A stretch of DNA of 64,000 bases. Origin: Thomasclavelia cocleata (GTDB lineage: Bacteria > Bacillota_I > Bacilli_A > Erysipelotrichales > Coprobacillaceae). The notes beneath the pieces are model-generated. The model saw nothing but the letters and a program-made list of their open reading frames with translations, was not told where the DNA came from and did not search any database. A program made the position numbers and the translations under genes. Each line of letters opens with the position of its first letter. Position 1 is the stretch's first letter. Of this stretch, positions 27,826-36,168 are shown in pieces. The stretch lies in the NCBI RefSeq assembly GCF_900102365.1, contig NZ_FOIN01000002.1, positions 62,001 through 126,000 on the forward strand. Reading direction: 5' to 3'.

Positions 27826-27964
27826 GGACTAAGTCCTTATTGATTCTTATTTTGTCTTAGTACATCTTAATTTTACCTTATATATCTTAGCATTATTTAA
27901 TAAAACTTAACTTTCATTTTTTCTATAATTTCACATATTATAATACCTGCATGGAGGTATTTAT

Positions 27965-29785
27965 ATGTGCGGAATTCTTGGATATACAAACTGTATTACA
28001 AATAATCAAAACGTTATTGAAAATATGTTAAAAAAAATTACACATCGTGGTCCCGATGATCAAGGATACTATCAAGATAACCATATCTCACTTGGGATGC
28101 GACGTTTAAGCATTATTGATTTAAACTGTGGAAAACAACCAATATTTAATGAAGATAAATCATTAATTCTAGTTTTTAATGGAGAAATATATAATTATCA
28201 AAACTTAAAAAATAAATTGATATCTTTAGGTCATATTTTTACTACTAATAGTGATAGTGAAGTAATCATCCATGGCTATGAAGAATATGGCAACAATGTC
28301 GTTAATCATTTAAGAGGGATGTTTGCTTTTGCGATATATAATTTACATACAAATTCTCTGTATATTGCCCGTGATATTTTTGGAATCAAACCATTATTCT
28401 ATACAATTGTAAACAAACAACTGATTTTTGCTTCAGAAATCAAAGCATTATTTGAATATCCTGGTATAGAAAAAATATTCAACGAAGACTGTCTTGCAAG
28501 CTATTTAGCTTTTCAATATAACCCTTTAACAGAAACTTTTTATAAAGGAATCTTTCAACTATTACCAGCTCATTATTTAGAGTTTAATGATACGCTAAAA
28601 TTAACCCACTATTTTAAACTCAAATATAATATCAATTCACATCTAAGTGAAAACAAAGCAATTAGACTTATTGAAACAACAATGAAAGATTCTATCGACA
28701 AACATCAATTAGCTGATGTTGAAATGGGAGCTTTTTTATCAGGAGGAATTGATTCATCATATCTCACTGCTAATAGCCAAGTTAAAAAAACTTTTAGTAT
28801 CGGCTTTGAAAATCCTCAATGTAATGAGCTTCCCTTAGTTAAAGAATTTAGCCAACAGTTAAAAATTGAAAATTATCAAAAAACAATTACCAAAGAAGAG
28901 TTTTGGCAAAGTGTCCCAACTATTTTAAAAATATTAGATGAACCAGTTGCTGATCCCTCAATCATTCCCTTATATCATTTATCAAAATTAGCCAGTCAAC
29001 ATGTAAAAGTAGTATTATCTGGTGAAGGTGCAGATGAATTATTTGGTGGTTATAATATTTATCAAACACCTTTAACTTTAGCCCCAACAAAAGTAATTCC
29101 TTTTTATATTCGAAAAAAAATCAAAAATATTCTCTTAAAATCCAATTACAATTTTAAAGGTAAACAATATTTAATTAGAGCTGGTCAAACAGTTGAAGAA
29201 AGGTTTATTGGTAATGCCTTTATTTTCCAAAACAATGAATTAAATAAATTAATCAAACCTCAACATCATATCTATCAACCTCAAATCCTAACAACCCCTT
29301 ATTATCGAGAAGTTGCTCAATATGATGACATTACTAAAATGCAATATATTGATTTAAATTTTTGGTTACGTGGTGATATTTTACGTAAAGCTGACCATAT
29401 TTCAATGGCTAATTCACTTGAGGTTCGTGTTCCTTATCTAGATAAAGAAGTCTGGCTAATGAGTTCAACTTTACCAACTCAATTAAGAGTTAATAAAAAA
29501 GCTACTAAATATATATTTCGCAAAACTGCTGCAAAATCTCTCCCTCCTAAAAATACCCAAAGAAAGAAACTTGGTTTTCCAGTTCCCATTAATGAGTGGT
29601 TGAAAGAAGAACAATATTATCAACAAATTAAAGAATTATTCAATGGTCCAATTGCTCAAAAATATTTTAACTGCGACTATTTAAACGAACTACTTGATAA
29701 TCATTTTCAAAATATACATAACAATGCTCGAAAAATCTGGACTGTCTATATTTTTATAATTTGGTATCATTACAACTTCAACTAA
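27965..29785 (+). CDS. asnB: Asparagine synthase (glutamine-hydrolysing)
   Basis: A 606-residue class B enzyme converting aspartate, ATP and glutamine to asparagine. The catalytic Cys is residue 2 (MCGILGYTN). The glutaminase half has HRGPDDQGYY, MRRLSIIDL and FNGEIYNY. The synthetase half has the pyrophosphate loop LSGGIDSSYL and LSGEGADELFGGY. It starts at ATG 27965 with TGGAGG 7 bases upstream, and TATAAT at about 27938-27943 may be its -10. It is monocistronic, ending opposite folC. Confidence 0.96.
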   Translation: MCGILGYTNCITNNQNVIENMLKKITHRGPDDQGYYQDNHISLGMRRLSIIDLNCGKQPIFNEDKSLILVFNGEIYNYQNLKNKLISLGHIFTTNSDSEVIIHGYEEYGNNVVNHLRGMFAFAIYNLHTNSLYIARDIFGIKPLFYTIVNKQLIFASEIKALFEYPGIEKIFNEDCLASYLAFQYNPLTETFYKGIFQLLPAHYLEFNDTLKLTHYFKLKYNINSHLSENKAIRLIETTMKDSIDKHQLADVEMGAFLSGGIDSSYLTANSQVKKTFSIGFENPQCNELPLVKEFSQQLKIENYQKTITKEEFWQSVPTILKILDEPVADPSIIPLYHLSKLASQHVKVVLSGEGADELFGGYNIYQTPLTLAPTKVIPFYIRKKIKNILLKSNYNFKGKQYLIRAGQTVEERFIGNAFIFQNNELNKLIKPQHHIYQPQILTTPYYREVAQYDDITKMQYIDLNFWLRGDILRKADHISMANSLEVRVPYLDKEVWLMSSTLPTQLRVNKKATKYIFRKTAAKSLPPKNTQRKKLGFPVPINEWLKEEQYYQQIKELFNGPIAQKYFNCDYLNELLDNHFQNIHNNARKIWTVYIFIIWYHYNFN

Positions 29786-29841
29786 AAATTCTTATTATAA
29801 TATCATATAGTATTTGATATTATCTTAAATCATTAACAAAT

Positions 29842-29870
29842 CAACCCTCCAAATCAATCCTGGAGGGTTG
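29842..29870. terminator. Shared hairpin between convergent asnB and folC
   Basis: CAACCCTCCA and TGGAGGGTTG form a perfect 10-bp stem with a 9-base loop. The folC stop lies inside it. The T tracts on either side are weak, so termination could be partial in both directions. Confidence 0.6.
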
Positions 29871-31017
29871 TTAAAATATATTTACGAACAATGCTAATAA
29901 AATGTAAAGAACCAGTAATAATCAGATTATCATATTGTTTTAAATTATCTTGTATCACTTCTTTAAAATCAGTTCCATGTAATTGTAATCGCTCATCTAA
30001 AAATGTTGCCTGAATCAAAGGATAATCACTTAACAAACTTTTCATCTTATCAATATCTTTATCACCCAAAGCACTAAAAATAATTAACGGATTCTTTATA
30101 TTTTGATCATGTAATGTTTTAACTAGAGCTTTAATACCATCAACATTATGAGCCCCATCTAAATAAATTTTACCAATTTTTTCAAATCGCCCTGGCCAAC
30201 TAAATGTATCTAATGCCACTTGTACTTTATCATGATCTAAATTTATTAAATGATTACACAACGTAATTGCTAGTGCGGCATTATTAACTTGATAACTGCC
30301 ACAATTACTCAAATGATAACTATGACCAAGACAACTAAATGTATATGGATACTGATAATCAGATTCTACAACCGTTTTAACTACATGACTATTTTTTATT
30401 TGAGCAGCTGTTTCAAATATCTTGACTAACTCATCATTTGTTTCACCAGTGAAACAAATCTGATTTTCTTTAATAATCCCTGCTTTATGATAAGCTATTT
30501 GTTCTAATGTATCCCCTAGCATAAACTGATGATCATAACCAATATTCGTGATTGCACTACAAACACTATCAATCACATTAGTCTTATCATTTAATCCGCC
30601 AATCCCAGTTTCAATGATTCGAAAATCTAAATCCTCTTCATTAAAATAACACAACATAATCAAGGTATCAATTTCAAACATTGACAATTGTTCATTATCA
30701 ATCATTTCCAATAAACTATTTATAATTTCTAGCAGTTTTTCATCATCAATCATTTTTCCATTAATACAAATACGATCATTATGACAAATAAGATATGGCG
30801 AAGTAAATGTTCCTACTCGATAACCATGCTCTATTAAAATATTTTTAATAAAATTTGTTGTTGATCCCTTACCATTTGTCCCTGCAATATGTACCATATT
30901 TTTTTGATGAACATTAAAACCATACTTTTCAATCGTTTCTTTGAATTGTTTTAAAGATCGTTTAACTCGTCTTGATTCGATATATTTTAAAGCACTTTCA
31001 ATATCTCTAAACATCAT
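29854..31017 (-). CDS. folC: Folylpolyglutamate/dihydrofolate synthase
   Basis: A Mur-ligase-like enzyme of 387 residues that adds glutamate to folates. The ATP site is VHIAGTNGKGSTTNFI, followed by FTSPYL and ETGIGGLNDKTNVI, GYDHQFMLG and the conserved YLDGAHN. It is slightly shorter than many FolC proteins (about 420-430). It is preceded by the ung terminator, so it is probably its own transcription unit. Confidence 0.95.
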   Translation of the reverse strand: MMFRDIESALKYIESRRVKRSLKQFKETIEKYGFNVHQKNMVHIAGTNGKGSTTNFIKNILIEHGYRVGTFTSPYLICHNDRICINGKMIDDEKLLEIINSLLEMIDNEQLSMFEIDTLIMLCYFNEEDLDFRIIETGIGGLNDKTNVIDSVCSAITNIGYDHQFMLGDTLEQIAYHKAGIIKENQICFTGETNDELVKIFETAAQIKNSHVVKTVVESDYQYPYTFSCLGHSYHLSNCGSYQVNNAALAITLCNHLINLDHDKVQVALDTFSWPGRFEKIGKIYLDGAHNVDGIKALVKTLHDQNIKNPLIIFSALGDKDIDKMKSLLSDYPLIQATFLDERLQLHGTDFKEVIQDNLKQYDNLIITGSLHFISIVRKYILTTLQD

Positions 31018-31052
31018 TTTCTCCTTTAATTATTATAATAGCTTTCAATAAA

Positions 31053-31102
31053 ATTCAAAAAGGTTGTATTATCAGTATGATTACTGTTTAATACAACCTT
31101 TT
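31053..31102 (-). terminator. Intrinsic terminator of ung
   Basis: On the minus strand AAAAGGTTGTATTA and TAATACAACCTTTT form a 14-bp stem, with an inner CAGTA/TACTG stem, ending in five T. Confidence 0.9.
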
Positions 31103-31106
31103 ATAA

Positions 31107-31769
31107 TTATTTAATATTATCTATTTGCCAATCAATTGGGGTCATATTATTTTTAATTAAAAATTCATTTGTTTTACTAAATGGCCTTGATCCAAAAAAT
31201 CCCCGATGAGCTGAAAGCGGTGAAGGATGAGCACTTTCTAAAACTAAATGCTTTGAAGTATCAATAAACTGCTTCTTACTACGAGCATTATTTCCCCAAA
31301 GAATAAATACCATTGGTTTTTCACGTTTATTTAACGCCTTAACAATATTTAATGTAAAAATCTCCCAGCCGATTCCTGCATGACTATTAGCTTTTCCTTG
31401 TTCAACTGTTAAAACATTATTAAGTAATAATACCCCCTGTTTTGCCCATTTAGTTAAATCTCCATTATTAGGTATAAAAGTTTTAACATCATCACTCAAT
31501 TCTTTATAGATATTTACCAAACTTGGCGGAATTCTAACCCCAGGATAAACACTAAAAGCTAAACCATTAGCCTGATGAAGCTCATGATATGGATCTTGTC
31601 CTAAAATCACCACTTTTACATCTTCATAATCACAGAGATTCAAAGCTCTGAAAATATTTTGACGTGGTGGAAAAATAGTCTTATGAATATATTCATTTTC
31701 AACAAACTTATGTAATTTTTTATAATAATCTTGTTCAAACTCTATAGCAACAATATCTTTAAATTTCAT
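31107..31769 (-). CDS. ung: Uracil-DNA glycosylase
   Basis: A family 1 UDG of 220 residues that removes uracil from DNA. The water-activating motif GQDPYHELHQANGLAFSV, the stretch LLLNNVLTVEQGKANSH and the HPSPLSAHRGFFGSRPF loop are all present. I start at ATG 31769 (GAGAGG upstream); the ORF itself would begin at a TTG. The start overlaps the end of the upstream Cof phosphatase gene by 11 bases, so ung is coupled to it. Confidence 0.96.
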   Translation of the reverse strand: MKFKDIVAIEFEQDYYKKLHKFVENEYIHKTIFPPRQNIFRALNLCDYEDVKVVILGQDPYHELHQANGLAFSVYPGVRIPPSLVNIYKELSDDVKTFIPNNGDLTKWAKQGVLLLNNVLTVEQGKANSHAGIGWEIFTLNIVKALNKREKPMVFILWGNNARSKKQFIDTSKHLVLESAHPSPLSAHRGFFGSRPFSKTNEFLIKNNMTPIDWQIDNIK

Positions 31770-32589
31770 TAAATATATACCTCTCAATCAACTCAGCTAC
31801 AACACCTTCATTATTATTAGCTTGAGTAACATAGTCACAAACAGCTTTTACATTATCCACTGCATTATTTGCACCAACTGCTAAACCTGCCACTTTCAAC
31901 ATTGACAAGTCGTTATAATTATCTCCAACTGCAATTGTATCTTCAATATCAATCCCCAATTTATTTACTAGATCAATTAACCCCTGACCTTTATCAACTC
32001 CAACAGCATTGAATTCCATATATCTATTTGATGAATAACTAATAGCCACACACCCATCAGTAATCGATTTTAATTTATCTTCTAGACTCATTAAATATGG
32101 TACATCAATATTTTGATAAAGTATCTTTGCAATTGGTACATCCTTTAAAAAATCTACATTATTTTCTTTTGGATAAATAATATCTAATTTCAGATGTGCT
32201 AGTCTCTTCTTTTCTGATTCACTTAAATTAAAAACATATAGTTTATCTGGCGTATAAATATGTTGACAAACATCAAAGTTTAATCCCATTTCAAAAATTT
32301 CTTTCATCTTTTCAAATGGTAAACCATTAAATTCAATAATACGATTACTCTTATTTTCACTTAATGCTCCCCCATTAAAAGAAATTACATACTCACCTTC
32401 AAGATCGTTTAATTCTAACTCTTCGAGTACTGATTGAATCTGCATGAATCCTCGACCTGTTGCTGGTACAAATTTAACTCCATACTCTTTTCTTGCTTTT
32501 AATATTGCATCATGATTTTTCTTTCCCACAATATGATCATCACTTAATAATGTTTCATCCAAATCACAAGCAATCAACTTATATCCCAT
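31759..32589 (-). CDS. Cof-type HAD-superfamily phosphatase (second of a tandem pair)
   Basis: A 276-residue HAD phosphatase with LIACDLDETLLSDDH at the start and IAVGDNYNDLSMLKVAGL near residue 215. It is clearly paralogous to the protein encoded just upstream (shared YSSNRYMEFNAVGVDKGQGL and GEYVISFNGG). The genes abut, with the start at the stop of the first. Tandem duplication is likely, and the two may have different substrates. It probably forms an operon with ung. Confidence 0.93.
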   Translation of the reverse strand: MGYKLIACDLDETLLSDDHIVGKKNHDAILKARKEYGVKFVPATGRGFMQIQSVLEELELNDLEGEYVISFNGGALSENKSNRIIEFNGLPFEKMKEIFEMGLNFDVCQHIYTPDKLYVFNLSESEKKRLAHLKLDIIYPKENNVDFLKDVPIAKILYQNIDVPYLMSLEDKLKSITDGCVAISYSSNRYMEFNAVGVDKGQGLIDLVNKLGIDIEDTIAVGDNYNDLSMLKVAGLAVGANNAVDNVKAVCDYVTQANNNEGVVAELIERYIFNEI

Positions 32590-33410
32590 TATTTCTCCTC
32601 CAAAACAAATTTTTCTATAACTTCTTTAACCGCTCCTTGATCATAATCTAATTTCGTTACATATTGAGCATTTGCTTTAACATCATCATTAGCACTAATA
32701 ACACATACACCAAGATTTGCTGCCTTAATCATTTCTACATCATTATAATTATCACCAATTGCAATTGTTTCCTTTATATCAATACCTAAATAATCCGCTA
32801 ACCATTTTAATCCATAACCTTTATCAACACCTAGAGCATTAAATTCGAGATACCGATTTGATGAATAACTAACAGCTGCTTTACCTTCAATAACCTTAGC
32901 CAGATCTTGTCCAATCATCTTTAAATATGACATATCACTTTTTTGATATATTATTTTAGCTATTTGTTCATTTTTTAAATGATCTATACAATAATTATCC
33001 ATTACTTTAAATGGAGCATTTTGAGCAATTTTACGTTTTACTTCTTCTTCATTAGCATTATATATGTAACACATATCCAATGTAAAAACCAGTACACAGA
33101 CATCATAATTCTTAGCACTTTCAAATAATAATTCTGTTTGTTCAAAAGAAAGACCTTTAAAGTTTAAAACCCGATTATTTTTATTTTCAACAATCAATCC
33201 TCCATTAAAACAAATTGAATATTCTCCTGCTTGTTCATAAGTGCCAATTTCTTTTAAAACATCCAAAATCATATTATATGCCCTTCCTGTTGCAGGGATG
33301 AACTTCAAACCATTATGACGTGCCTTTTTTATTGCCTCAATATTAAAATCTGGTACATGATGATCAATTAGTAACGTTTCATCTAAATCCGATAACATTA
33401 ATTTATACAT
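32589..33410 (-). CDS. Cof-type HAD-superfamily phosphatase (first of a tandem pair)
   Basis: A 273-residue paralogue of the next gene, with LMLSDLDETLLIDHH, YSSNRYLEFNALGVDKGYGL and IAIGDNYNDVEMIKAANL. The three catalytic Asp positions and the conserved Lys are kept in both copies, so neither looks degenerate. It leads a three-gene unit ending with ung. Confidence 0.93.
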   Translation of the reverse strand: MYKLMLSDLDETLLIDHHVPDFNIEAIKKARHNGLKFIPATGRAYNMILDVLKEIGTYEQAGEYSICFNGGLIVENKNNRVLNFKGLSFEQTELLFESAKNYDVCVLVFTLDMCYIYNANEEEVKRKIAQNAPFKVMDNYCIDHLKNEQIAKIIYQKSDMSYLKMIGQDLAKVIEGKAAVSYSSNRYLEFNALGVDKGYGLKWLADYLGIDIKETIAIGDNYNDVEMIKAANLGVCVISANDDVKANAQYVTKLDYDQGAVKEVIEKFVLEEK

Positions 33411-33462
33411 AACCCCTCCATAATTATAATAACATAATTTACTTTAAACCTCTGCTATTTTC

Positions 33463-34239
33463 TTATCTATAAAATAATTCCATAAAAATTGGCACTCTCA
33501 TTCTCCATTGTTCTTCATTATGACAAGCTTCTTCAAAAAAACGACCTTCAATTCGATCACTTTTTTCAATCAGTTTCTGATAAATAATTTCATTACTTTC
33601 ATAATAAATCCGACTTATATCTTCATCACCATTTCCCTCATTACCGCCTAAGTCAAGGTAAAAACACTCTATGTTATTTAAATTACTCTGCTCAATCAGT
33701 TCACAAAATTCATCTACATAAAACCAATAAGCAGTAGAAAGAGAGGCAGTTTTTTTAAATATATCAGCATACTTTATTCCTGCATAACTAGTAATTATTC
33801 CTCCCATCGAACTGCCAACCATTGCATTATCATCTTTAATAGTAGGAAAATGTTCATCAATATATGGTTTTAATTGTTCAATTATAAACCTAATATATTT
33901 TTCACCTTCTCCTCCAACATCTATACTATCATCGCCATATTCTAATTGTAAGATTTCTTTACCTATCGACCATGGCCCATATTCATCTTCTCGTTTATTT
34001 AATCGATTATTGCAAGGAATCGCAACCATAATAATATCTAAATTTGTTTCTTTTACATAATCATAAAATCCCCAGCTAATTCCCATATAAGATTCTTCAT
34101 CAAAAAAAGCATTTTGACCATCATTAATATACATAACAGGATAACGTTTATTACTTGTCTGATAATCATCAGGAGCATAAATCGTAATTTTTCGCATTCT
34201 TCTTAATGCATTCATGTAAAATTTTTTTTCAATAAACAC
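33463..34239 (-). CDS. Esterase D/S-formylglutathione-hydrolase-like alpha/beta hydrolase
   Basis: A 258-residue protein of the putative-esterase family (PF00756). It begins with a substrate-facing region (RMRKITIYAPDDYQTSNKRYPVMYINDGQNAFF). The nucleophile elbow is GSSMGG near residue 143, and a His in EACHNEEQWRMRVP is the likely catalytic His. It is cytosolic. Relatives act on siderophores, acyl-sugars or simple esters; the substrate cannot be told. It is a lone gene before the divIC unit. Confidence 0.88.
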   Translation of the reverse strand: MFIEKKFYMNALRRMRKITIYAPDDYQTSNKRYPVMYINDGQNAFFDEESYMGISWGFYDYVKETNLDIIMVAIPCNNRLNKREDEYGPWSIGKEILQLEYGDDSIDVGGEGEKYIRFIIEQLKPYIDEHFPTIKDDNAMVGSSMGGIITSYAGIKYADIFKKTASLSTAYWFYVDEFCELIEQSNLNNIECFYLDLGGNEGNGDEDISRIYYESNEIIYQKLIEKSDRIEGRFFEEACHNEEQWRMRVPIFMELFYR

Positions 34240-34258
34240 TTTTTAACCTCCATAACAA

Positions 34259-34283
34259 AAATAAGCACTAGGTGCTTATTATT
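34259..34283 (-). terminator. Intrinsic terminator of the yabP-yabQ-divIC unit
   Basis: On the minus strand AATAAGCAC and GTGCTTATT form a perfect 9-bp stem with loop CTA and a following TTTG; it overlaps the last stop codon. Confidence 0.75.
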
Positions 34284-34563
34284 TAACTCCAGGAATAATT
34301 GAAACTTGTTCTCCATCACGGGTAAAAACATAATTTTCACGAGCATAACGTGCCACATAATCTTCATCATTCAATAAATCTATTTCATTTTCTAATGCCT
34401 TTTTTTCTTTAACAACAGCTGCTTTTTGTTTTTTTAATGCAACTACCTCATCTTGATGTTGATAGACCATTATCATACTGTTAAACAAAGTCAACAATAA
34501 CCCACATCCAACAATCATGTACAAGAATCCTTTGACTGTTTTGAAAATTTTTCTTTTGGCCAT
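34279..34563 (-). CDS. divIC: Septum formation initiator (DivIC/FtsL-like)
   Basis: A 94-residue bitopic membrane protein. One hydrophobic segment (about 13-32) is followed by a coiled coil rich in Lys/Glu (about 38-68) and the DivIC-like tail NDEDYVARYARENYVFTRDGEQV. It joins the FtsB/FtsL/DivIB divisome complex in family members. It overlaps the end of yabQ by 49 bases, and the order yabP-yabQ-divIC is as in Bacillus. Confidence 0.9.
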   Translation of the reverse strand: MAKRKIFKTVKGFLYMIVGCGLLLTLFNSMIMVYQHQDEVVALKKQKAAVVKEKKALENEIDLLNDEDYVARYARENYVFTRDGEQVSIIPGVK

Positions 34564-34943
34564 TTCATCACCCTCTTTACCCGTTTCATTATACCATTAA
34601 CTTTTCTAAAAATAAATATTATTGGCCTTAAAATATACTTTATCATTCGAACAATTAACTCAATCAGAAAAAACATATAATAGCTATAATAATTAAGATA
34701 TAAAATATACCCAATCAACATACTAATAAAAAAATATAATCTGATTACGCCATTATTGATCCTCAACAAACCAAGATAGTAAATATACCCAAAAATAATA
34801 CCAATAATAATCTGTAAAAAAAGTCTAATGATGCGCTGGTGGTATTTATACAACAAACGGTTGATAAGACTATAAATAAAAGTAAAGACAAACCCAAAAA
34901 CAAATGAATAACTGATTCCTTGAATCTGTTTAACTAAATCCAT
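34515..34943 (-). CDS. yabQ: Spore cortex biosynthesis protein YabQ
   Basis: A 142-residue membrane protein with about four hydrophobic segments and the YabQ-like start QIQGISYSFVFGFVFTFIYS. YabQ is required for spore cortex formation in Bacillus and is made in the mother cell. Its start overlaps the yabP stop, and its basic C-terminal tail overlaps the divIC start. The assignment rests on topology plus context, since sequence conservation is low. Confidence 0.82.
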   Translation of the reverse strand: MDLVKQIQGISYSFVFGFVFTFIYSLINRLLYKYHQRIIRLFLQIIIGIIFGYIYYLGLLRINNGVIRLYFFISMLIGYILYLNYYSYYMFFLIELIVRMIKYILRPIIFIFRKVNGIMKRVKRVMKWPKEKFSKQSKDSCT

Positions 34944-35239
34944 TATTTAAGTAATTTATTAAATACACTTTCTTTTACTTTAGGGTTCTTTTTATTTGAA
35001 ACATAAGAAAATGAATCAATATTCCCCTTAATACTAACTTCACATTTTTCTTGATCAAGTCTTGTCAAAGAAAGATCACTCCCCTTAATATTTAAAAAAC
35101 CTAGTGATGTTTCAATTAAAAATTCTAATGAATCAAAACTTTCAATATTCTTAACACCTGTTAACTCAATATTTTTGCGATCCTTTAAATAAACATTATG
35201 ATAAGGGGTATGCTCAAAACGTATACTATTATTTTCCAT
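34943..35239 (-). CDS. yabP: Sporulation protein YabP
   Basis: A 98-residue small beta-rich protein with the YabP family pattern ELTGVKNIESFDSLEFLIET...LGFLNIKGSDLSLTRLD...VSIKGNIDSFSY. YabP is a sporulation-specific protein that sits at the outer forespore membrane. It is the first gene of the yabP-yabQ-divIC operon. Upstream in Bacillus lies the S4-domain gene yabO (rqcP); here that gene is about 2.4 kb away at 37646. Confidence 0.85.
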   Translation of the reverse strand: MENNSIRFEHTPYHNVYLKDRKNIELTGVKNIESFDSLEFLIETSLGFLNIKGSDLSLTRLDQEKCEVSIKGNIDSFSYVSNKKNPKVKESVFNKLLK

Positions 35240-35287
35240 ATTATTACCTCCAATAAATAATATGAAAAAACTTTAAAATAAGAACAA

Positions 35288-35806
35288 TTAAGCAACATGA
35301 ATATTTTTACTTTTATACCATAAACAAGCATCTATTTCAATTTCATTAAAAAATTTTTTCTTTTCCTGATAATACTTATTATTTAAATAACTTTTAATAT
35401 ATGTATCCTTAACCTTCATATATTCAGCAGCTATTTCATGGTGTTCTTTTAAATAAAGAGAAACTGCAAGATATTTTTCAATTTCAGATACCTGATCTTC
35501 ATAAAATACATATAAACAAAAACTATTATCTTTCTTTTTTAAAGAATAACATCTTGTATTATCACTTTCTTTACAATAATTATAATCCAGCTTTTCAAGC
35601 TGAGTTACTAACTCATCAATAGATATAGTCTTTTTAACTACAATTAATATATCAAGCATTTCCCTTGCTCTTATTTCTTTTATCGCAGTTGAACCAATAT
35701 GATAAATAGAAATAAGATTATTTATAACAGCATTACGAATCTCATTTGCTTCAACAGCATATTTTAATGGCCAATTTTCATTATAATCAACTATCTTAAT
35801 TATCAC
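35288..35806 (-). CDS. GrpB-like (UPF0157) nucleotidyltransferase-fold protein
   Basis: A 172-residue protein. The GrpB family pattern is visible: IVDYNENWPLKYAVEANEI, then YHIGSTAIKEIRAREMLDILIVV. In most members this block reads HIGSTAVPGLxAKPIIDI; the local departures (Ala-Arg-Glu-Met-Leu) may affect activity. The function of GrpB proteins is not established; the fold is related to nucleotidyltransferases. It is a single gene. Confidence 0.85.
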   Translation of the reverse strand: MIIKIVDYNENWPLKYAVEANEIRNAVINNLISIYHIGSTAIKEIRAREMLDILIVVKKTISIDELVTQLEKLDYNYCKESDNTRCYSLKKKDNSFCLYVFYEDQVSEIEKYLAVSLYLKEHHEIAAEYMKVKDTYIKSYLNNKYYQEKKKFFNEIEIDACLWYKSKNIHVA

Positions 35807-36050
35807 CTTTAATCACCGCCTTGAACATTATTATAACACAAATTCATTAATATAAAAATAAGCTATAATTACTAATTAGCACTAACAAATAAATTTTATT
35901 AAATTACATTTATCTCTACCATATCTTTATCAATTATCTGTTTTCTAGTTCATTATTCACTTGTATATTATATATCCTTGAGATTTTTAACAGTAGTTTC
36001 TTGGAATAATTATTAACAGTTTCACCATTCTACTTTATCGCTATTATCGA
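35807..36050. other. AT-rich spacer upstream of the GrpB-like gene
   Basis: No ORF with a ribosome site and no repeat is visible. The only notable structure in the full gap is the folded element at 36053-36109. Confidence 0.4.
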
Positions 36051-36052
36051 CT

Positions 36053-36109
36053 TGTAGTTTGCTACACCTGGAGGAGTGTGCAATTAGACTTCCACTCATT
36101 AAATCCAGG
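36053..36109. other. Compact element with three inverted repeats
   Basis: Two adjacent foldable units lie in 57 bases. TGTAG-TTTG-CTACA (36053-36066) is followed at once by CCTGGA (36067-36072) pairing with TCCAGG (36104-36109). Nested inside is GAGTG (36074-36078) pairing with CACTC (36093-36097). It is more GC-rich than its surroundings, lies beyond the terminator of the aminopeptidase gene and contains no ORF. A structured RNA, a dispersed palindromic repeat or a recombination site are all possible. Confidence 0.45.
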
Positions 36110-36112
36110 CAC

Positions 36113-36157
36113 AAAAAAAGCGTTAATAAAATCAAATAATTGACTTTACCAACGTTT
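36113..36157 (-). terminator. Intrinsic terminator of the M18 aminopeptidase gene
   Basis: On the minus strand AACGTTGGTAAAGTCAA pairs with TTGATTTTATTAACGC (about 16 bp with G-U pairs), followed by seven T. Confidence 0.9.
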
Positions 36158-36168
36158 TTTACATTAAT

